From the NCBI GenBank assembly GCA_011037195.1, contig JAAEAF010001094.1, positions 1-64,000 of the forward strand: DNA of 64,000 nucleotides, in the 5' to 3' direction. This document shows, piece by piece, positions 59,071-64,000 of this stretch. Source of the stretch: Triatoma infestans (taxonomy: Eukaryota; Arthropoda; Insecta; Hemiptera; Reduviidae). Both the position numbers and the translations under genes were made by a program. Numbering within the stretch: position 1 is the stretch's first letter; each line of letters begins with the position of its first letter. Below the pieces are notes generated by a model that was not told where the DNA came from, ran no database searches, and was given only the letters and a program-made list of their open reading frames with translations.

Positions 59071-59335
59071 CTTACTATAAAGTCTAGGCTAGGTTTAGGT
59101 TAGGTTTAATAATAAAAGGGGAGAGGAATATCGAGTACTCTCCCCTCTGTGTGAATGTAGTTTGCTTGTATTATTAGTGCGATCTTATTTATTAGTGTGC
59201 ATGTATTTATTAGTGTGAATGTAATTATTGGCGTAAATGACTGTTTGAATGAGTGTAAATACTGTAAATATTTTTAGGTTTAATTCATTTTAAGGGGTGA
59301 AGGAATATTTATAAGAGTACTACACCCAAAATAGA
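59071..59335 (+). repeat. Dispersed repeat family T, copy 2
   Basis: Mirror of 4915-5200. It has gtttaggttaggttt, ggggagaggaatatcgagta, three to four units of tttattagtgtgaatgta, and agagtactacaccc at its end. Confidence 0.65.
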
Positions 59336-59589
59336 TTTAGGAAACTTTCAGGGAGAAGAGAATTTACTAAAGTATTCTCCAAATTGCAAATAGCCTTTAG
59401 AAAATAAGAAAAGAAAATATAAAATGGAAAAGAGTTGAGTCCATCTGATAGTAAGATTGAGATCTTAGAAGATAAAAGTAAGCCTGAAAATCTGAATAAA
59501 AAAGTGAAATGCAATAGAAAGCAGTGTAGGCAAGAAACTTAATTAGAGTTTTATTAACACTTATTTATCAGTTAGAATACACCACCCAA

Positions 59590-59847
59590 ATGATTCGGAG
59601 ATAAAGGGATGGCACAACCAAGACACCCGCACTCCCCCTCGTCGACCGGTTCGATGATGTAAGAGGGGAGCGTGGAATTGTGATATAAACCGGAAGCACC
59701 ACCTACCTTGCTAGGCAAGATATTGCGTTGGTTGCCATAAGATAAAGAAGAATAGTGCCATCCCAGCTTTTGAGGACACAGTTCGAGGAGAAAACTGTGT
59801 GAGAGGCGCTAATGACCACTGCTGTCGATGCGCCGGAAAAAAAAAAT
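59590..59847 (+). repeat. SINE-like family 2, copy 2
   Basis: Contains cactccccctcgtcgaccgg and ends in ggcgctaatgaccactgctg, tcgatgcgcc, A10 and (AAT)n. The end matches the tail of SINE family 1 (gcgccaatgaccacagatgt), although the heads differ. Confidence 0.6.
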
Positions 59848-60731
59848 AATAATAATAATACGTACAATAATAATAATAATAATAATAATAATACGTAAAA
59901 TACATAACAATAACAATAATATTTATTGGTATGAACGTATTTATTGGTAGGGTAGTATTCATTGTATATAATCAAGACTGTATACATCTATTAACACGGT
60001 TATAGTATCTTTTAATGAGCATTCAAGAAAATAATGAAAATATCCCATGCACAGACGCATACTTGTAACGTCACTAATTCTACTGATATGTGTATAGCGA
60101 AGAATATGGCCAAAGCCTCCAGCAGTCGACGCCATAAAACTCATAAAAAAAATAAAATAAAATACAAAAATAATATTAGTACCTTTTATTTTTTAAGCAA
60201 GTTTAATCTCTCCAGAGAAAGATATTTTTTTTAAAGAAGCATCAAACACACAGTGCCAGTTGGATCCAATACTGAAACCAATATAATCTCCTATTTTTAA
60301 TTTCTGATGCTAGAATATTTGGAAGACGATGTTTGTTTGAGCTCTACTAGTAGTTCTTTTTATTAGCAGTCTGCTTAGCAGACTCAGTAATAAAAACAGA
60401 CATCAGTTTTCTCTATGCAAACTTTGTTATTAATTCTTGTTTTGTAAGCGATTTTCTTTTAATCCGTATATCCTATTTGCTAGCACTAATCGACCAATCA
60501 TTTTATTTCTTGAAACAATTTTCAGGAACATTTTATTTTGTGAGGGATTTCTGTGGAAGTTTCAGTAAATGTAGCTTCCTAGATATGTATCGTATTTGAG
60601 GCCCCACTGCTGAATGCAGCAATTCTGATGTAAATTTGGTTAATTTTATAATGGTTATGAGAAGGAGTAAAATTGGGTTTGTTAGATAAATGAACTGGAA
60701 GTAAAAGTTGAATACTGTATAATAAGGAAAG
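59848..60731. other. Spacer with AAT-rich patch, no gene seen
   Basis: (AAT)n patches at 59848-59895 and family T-like units at 59905-59955. Nothing else recognised. Confidence 0.45.
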
Positions 60732-61478
60732 TAACACAAACTGCTTGGACTTTTCACGTAATATATAAAATGGTAGTGAGAGATTTAGAATGAGTAAAGA
60801 GAAAGATTGTTGACGCGTTGTGACTGCTGAATGAACTCTGTAAGACTCCCTCGTAGCAGTATTTAAACAGATTCCCCCACTTTAGTCTGGCCTGAACTAA
60901 TGAGTGATCCTGTCAATTTTTAAGTCTCTCTCTCTGCATTGGATCTTTCTCTTCGGATCCTATTACTAACACAAACTGCCTGGATTTTATACGTAATATA
61001 TAAAATGGTAGTGAGAGATTTAGAGTGAGTAAAGAGAATGGTTGTTGACGCGTTGTGACTGCTGCATGAACTCTGTAAGATTATTCCCTCAGAGCTGTAT
61101 TTAAACATATTTTCCCACTCCAGTCTGGCCTGAACTAGAGAGTGATCCTACTAATTTTTATGTCTCTCTCTCTCTCTCTCACTGCTTTGGATCCCTCACT
61201 TCGGATCCTATTACTAACACAAACTGCCTGGACTTTACACGTAACATATTAAATAGTAGTGAGAGATTTAGAGTGAGTAAAGAGAATGGTTGTTGACGCG
61301 TTGTGACTGCTGCATGAACTGTTGCAAGAATCCCCTGGAAGGCCCCCTCGTAGCTGTATTTAAACAAATTCTCACACTCTAGTTTGGCCTAAACTAGTGA
61401 GTGATCCTTCTCAATTTTTATGTTTCTCTCTCTCTCTCTCTCTCTCTGCTTTGGATCCCTCTCTTCGGATCCTGTTAC
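60732..61478 (+). repeat. Three-copy tandem repeat, ~235-265 bp unit
   Basis: Units start at 60732, 60967 and 61215 with taacacaaactgc. Each contains gtagtgagagatttag, gttgttgacgcgttgtgac, a gtatttaaaca block, gtctggcctgaact and a (CT)n tract, and ends cttcggatcc. The CT tract grows from unit 1 to unit 3. Units are similar enough to be recent. Noncoding. Confidence 0.9.
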
Positions 61479-61582
61479 AATTTTTTTTATCAAATAGGCC
61501 TCCAAGTTTTTCATAATTTCTTCGAAAAAAAAAAGAAGCTTCAACGAGTGACTTTAAACTTTAAAACTAATTGCTTTTACTG

Positions 61583-62967
61583 GCGTGGTGGACAAAGACC
61601 TTGCAGATGGGGGGCCGGGAGCGCTCGGAAGTATTCAAAGGCTGGCCTGTTTGAGTACGACGGGTGCCATGCTGACTACCCCCACTGCGGCCTTGGAGGT
61701 CCTGTTAAACCTTCCACCACTCCACATCTACGTCCAAGGCGTTGCAAGAGCAGTTGTGGCACGACTACAACAGGGACAAGCGCCCATTTATCCCAGGCAC
61801 ACTGGGAAGCATCAAGACCTATGGGAGGAGCTGGAGGCGGACCCGATTTTGGGCCTGCCTACGGATATAATGACTCCTAGGTATGACTTCCAAAAACCCT
61901 TCAAAGTCTTGATATTAGACAGAGGGGCATGGAAGAATGGGCCGCCAATTACAGGCGAATCTATGTGGTACACGGACGGGTCCAAAATGGGTGACGGAGT
62001 GGGAGCCGGCGTGTACGGGGCTCATCCGGGATGCAATATCTCGGTGAGCCTGGGAAGGCTAGCTACGGTCTTTCAGGCGGAGCTAGTCGCGATTATTATC
62101 TGCGCCGCCGAAATAAGAAGACGGGGAGTGCATAACTCCAGAGTCGTCATTTATTCGGATAGCCAGGCTGCTCTGCGGGCAATTGACTCGTGGGAGATCA
62201 GCTCAAGGCTGGTGTGGGACTGCCTAGGTGCACTAAGGGAAATTAGTAGCCATAATAAGGTCTTCCTGGTTTGGGTACCTGGGCACTCGGGTCACAGAGG
62301 CAATGAGGCGGCGGACCGCCTGGCCCGGGAGGGTTCAATGAGAGCGCTTATCGGGCCGGAGCCGTTCTGCGGTGTCTCAAGATGCCTCAGGAGTGCATCC
62401 ATTAAGCTATGGATGCAGGACCGATCAAGGGAATGGTGGGTCAAAACTCCAGGCCAGAGGCAGGCGAAAAAGTTTATCCATAGCTACTCGCCCAAGCTAA
62501 CTGCAGAATTACTCCAACTAGGCCGGGTGGCCATAAGGATAGCAGTTGGCATTCTCACTGGCCATTGTAGACTGAATAAGCACATGCATCGCATGGGCCT
62601 GGCAACGGATAGCCTGTGTAGGTTTTGTCAGAAAGAAGAGGAGACGGCACTGCATGTGGTATGTCAGTGCGAGGGGCTGGTCTGGCTAAGGTACCGCCTC
62701 TTTGGTAAAGAGAAGCTGGTGCCAACAAGCCTCAGCCAGGGCCCTCTCTCGGACCTATTAAGTCTTTTAAGGCAAGCAGGACTCGAGAGGGTGCTCTGAT
62801 GGCAGGTGCTCTGATTGACCACCTGGGAGCCCCCCCCCCACAATTCCACAGTTCGGTTAAGGACAGGATAGGGGGAGGGTCTCCAACTAGGGGGGTGCCA
62901 CAATAGATCCTTGGGGTGTCGCGGTGGCGTAGGCTGAATAGCCATTCCCCCGGTAGAATCGATCTAT
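61583..62967 (+). mobile_element. Young 5'-truncated I/R1-type LINE with 16-bp duplication
   Basis: Flanked by a perfect 16-bp duplication, ctaattgcttttactg, at 61567-61582 and 62968-62983. It consists of the 3' part of a LINE with an open frame, a 3' UTR containing C9 and cccccggtagaatcgatct, and no poly-A. The perfect duplication and uninterrupted frame argue for a recent insertion by target-primed reverse transcription. Confidence 0.93.
61585..62799 (+). CDS. LINE ORF2 C-terminus: RNase H and zinc knuckle (partial)
   Basis: This is the longest open frame in the window, 404 codons, but it begins at the truncation point (GTG, not a real start). Residues 10-60 are the end of the RT domain (IQRLACLSTTGAMLTTPT, ALEVLLNLPPLHIYV). 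Residues 125-250 are an RNase H with all catalytic positions: Asp131 (WYTDGSK), Glu166 (FQAELVAI), Asp192 (YSDSQAAL), His234 (WVPGHSG) and Asp244 (NEAADRLA). Residues 324-362 are the C-terminal LTGHCRLNKH and CRFCQKEEETALHVVCQC knuckle. RNase H degrades the RNA strand of the RNA-DNA hybrid during LINE copying. Without endonuclease and RT the copy cannot move. It is the reference for the decayed relatives at 17950, 27919, 41209 and 56764. Confidence 0.93.
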   Translation: MVDKDLADGGPGALGSIQRLACLSTTGAMLTTPTAALEVLLNLPPLHIYVQGVARAVVARLQQGQAPIYPRHTGKHQDLWEELEADPILGLPTDIMTPRYDFQKPFKVLILDRGAWKNGPPITGESMWYTDGSKMGDGVGAGVYGAHPGCNISVSLGRLATVFQAELVAIIICAAEIRRRGVHNSRVVIYSDSQAALRAIDSWEISSRLVWDCLGALREISSHNKVFLVWVPGHSGHRGNEAADRLAREGSMRALIGPEPFCGVSRCLRSASIKLWMQDRSREWWVKTPGQRQAKKFIHSYSPKLTAELLQLGRVAIRIAVGILTGHCRLNKHMHRMGLATDSLCRFCQKEEETALHVVCQCEGLVWLRYRLFGKEKLVPTSLSQGPLSDLLSLLRQAGLERVL

Positions 62968-62983
62968 CTAATTGCTTTTACTG

Positions 62984-63580
62984 AAAACCAATCTATGAAT
63001 CTGTGATTAATATGATATGAATCTGTGAACGGTCTAGGAATCGTATGATTTCAGGTTAATGAATTCACGGTAAGATACCACCTAAGCACGGGAACAATGT
63101 TTTGTTTCTTTCTTAAATGGGTTTTTTTTCTAGGACAAATCTTTGCGGCAAATCTTAAATGAATTTCGTTAATCTTCTGGTTCCAATTGCCCTTAAAACA
63201 TTCGACTTATTATGTCAATTTTTGTTTAAATACCAATTTTTTGAACAACATTCGAATTTGTGTTACTTTTTTTTTTTTATATGTATAATTCATAGACACA
63301 CTAAATGACAGACCTTGCGGACAAGGCAGATGACTGTCATCCTCCATATGTGACACTTGGATGGCGTAGCCAACTGTCACACGACAGTCCACGATGGACA
63401 TCCCAGTCATGAATGTTCAACAAATGCAATCTTACCTCCTAGATGTTTAAGATTTATAATAAACGATTCCAAACATCTTCATAAAATAAAAGCAATTAAA
63501 TATGCTATAAAAAAAGTTTCTATTTTAAAGAAAATTCTTTTCCATTGAAAGTTTAAGAAATTGCAGGAAAAGAAAGTTCC

Positions 63581-63642
<62 letters not shown>

Positions 63643-64000
63643 TTATCTTTACGTATGTAAGTCGCTGCAGTTAGACACGATAGAGAGACTTATTTACTTT
63701 TCCTTTCACCTTTTAATCAAGCTTTTTTTTTTTTTTTACTAAGAAGTAACTAACGTTGATCAAAATTAATTCTTATCTGTAATTTTCTTATACCACATTC
63801 ATTCTTAAGTTGGAAGTAACTTTTAAATTTACTTCTTTTTAGAATATTTCTCTTCTCTTCTCTTCAGATATATATTGAGAAGATCACTTCGCTATTCTTC
63901 TAATAAAATTTACATATTTGCTTGCAATCTCTTATTGTTATTTTTATCATTTTTAATGGATGATGGTGATTGTATAGTATGGTGAATTATGAAAACAGAA
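62984..64000. other. AT-rich spacer with (TG)n tract
   Basis: A (TG)27 tract lies at 63586-63640. Frames at 63210-63410 and 63357-63548 overlap on opposite strands and match nothing recognised. Confidence 0.5.

Noticed and set aside
59085..59105. Insect telomere repeat (TTAGG)n
   Set aside because: Only about three degenerate units (gtttaggttaggttt), and the same string is part of repeat family T in its inverted copy near 5165.
61401..61880. 159-codon frame overlapping the LINE start
   Set aside because: It crosses the insertion junction in a different frame from the RNase H ORF and begins in the CT-rich tandem repeat; it is a shadow.

Overview
This is a eukaryotic, AT-rich, intergenic-type window that I read as insect (arthropod) DNA. 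The evidence is several mariner transposases, RNase H-bearing LINEs of the insect I/R1/Jockey type, tRNA-derived SINEs, hAT, PIF/Harbinger and Helitron remnants, and abundant microsatellites. I see no bacterial operon, no rRNA, no free-standing tRNA gene and no convincing host protein-coding gene in 64 kb. Essentially every long ORF is a transposable-element fragment or a microsatellite reading frame. The species cannot be named from the sequence; a large repeat-rich insect genome is an inference.

Layout. 1-5.8 kb: LINE remnants on both strands (RNase H, Jockey-like reverse transcriptase, C-terminal zinc-knuckle pieces), a SINE and a (ATT)n tract. 5.8-13 kb: AT-rich spacer, an internally deleted mariner with clean terminal repeats, a PIF/Harbinger remnant carrying a hAT copy nested inside it with a perfect 8-bp target duplication, SINEs, a Penelope-like (hammerhead-motif) repeat and a decayed mariner. 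13-23 kb: a 2.0-kb palindrome made of two head-to-head copies of a ~1-kb noncoding element (called family F here), other foldbacks, nested LINEs and more family F copies. 23-31 kb: a Helitron remnant with PIF1-helicase sequence, a tandem duplication containing SINEs and a solo LTR, a small MITE and LINE tails. 31-41 kb: mostly decayed spacer with a LINE RT remnant, two direct copies of a second hammerhead-like repeat and a 659-bp MITE. 41-51 kb: SINE plus LINE, then a dense cluster of family F copies interrupted by two LINE insertions with clear target duplications. 51-54.5 kb: a nearly intact mariner (one homopolymer frameshift) inserted into a LINE remnant. 54.5-64 kb: a palindromic hammerhead-motif repeat, an array of three truncated LINE tails, SINE-like repeats, a three-copy ~250-bp tandem repeat and a young LINE insertion with a 404-codon open frame.

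The most distinctive feature is family F. It is a ~1-kb noncoding element present in at least ten full or partial copies. It has a 5' hairpin, a 3' hairpin, a 15-nt subterminal inverted repeat linking the two ends, a CA microsatellite and internally repeated ~300-bp modules. Each module begins with an ETS-like site (ACTTCCGGT). Its ends resemble non-autonomous Helentron/DINE-type elements, but no autonomous partner is visible. A second notable signal is a dispersed repeat whose minus strand carries a hammerhead-ribozyme-like core.
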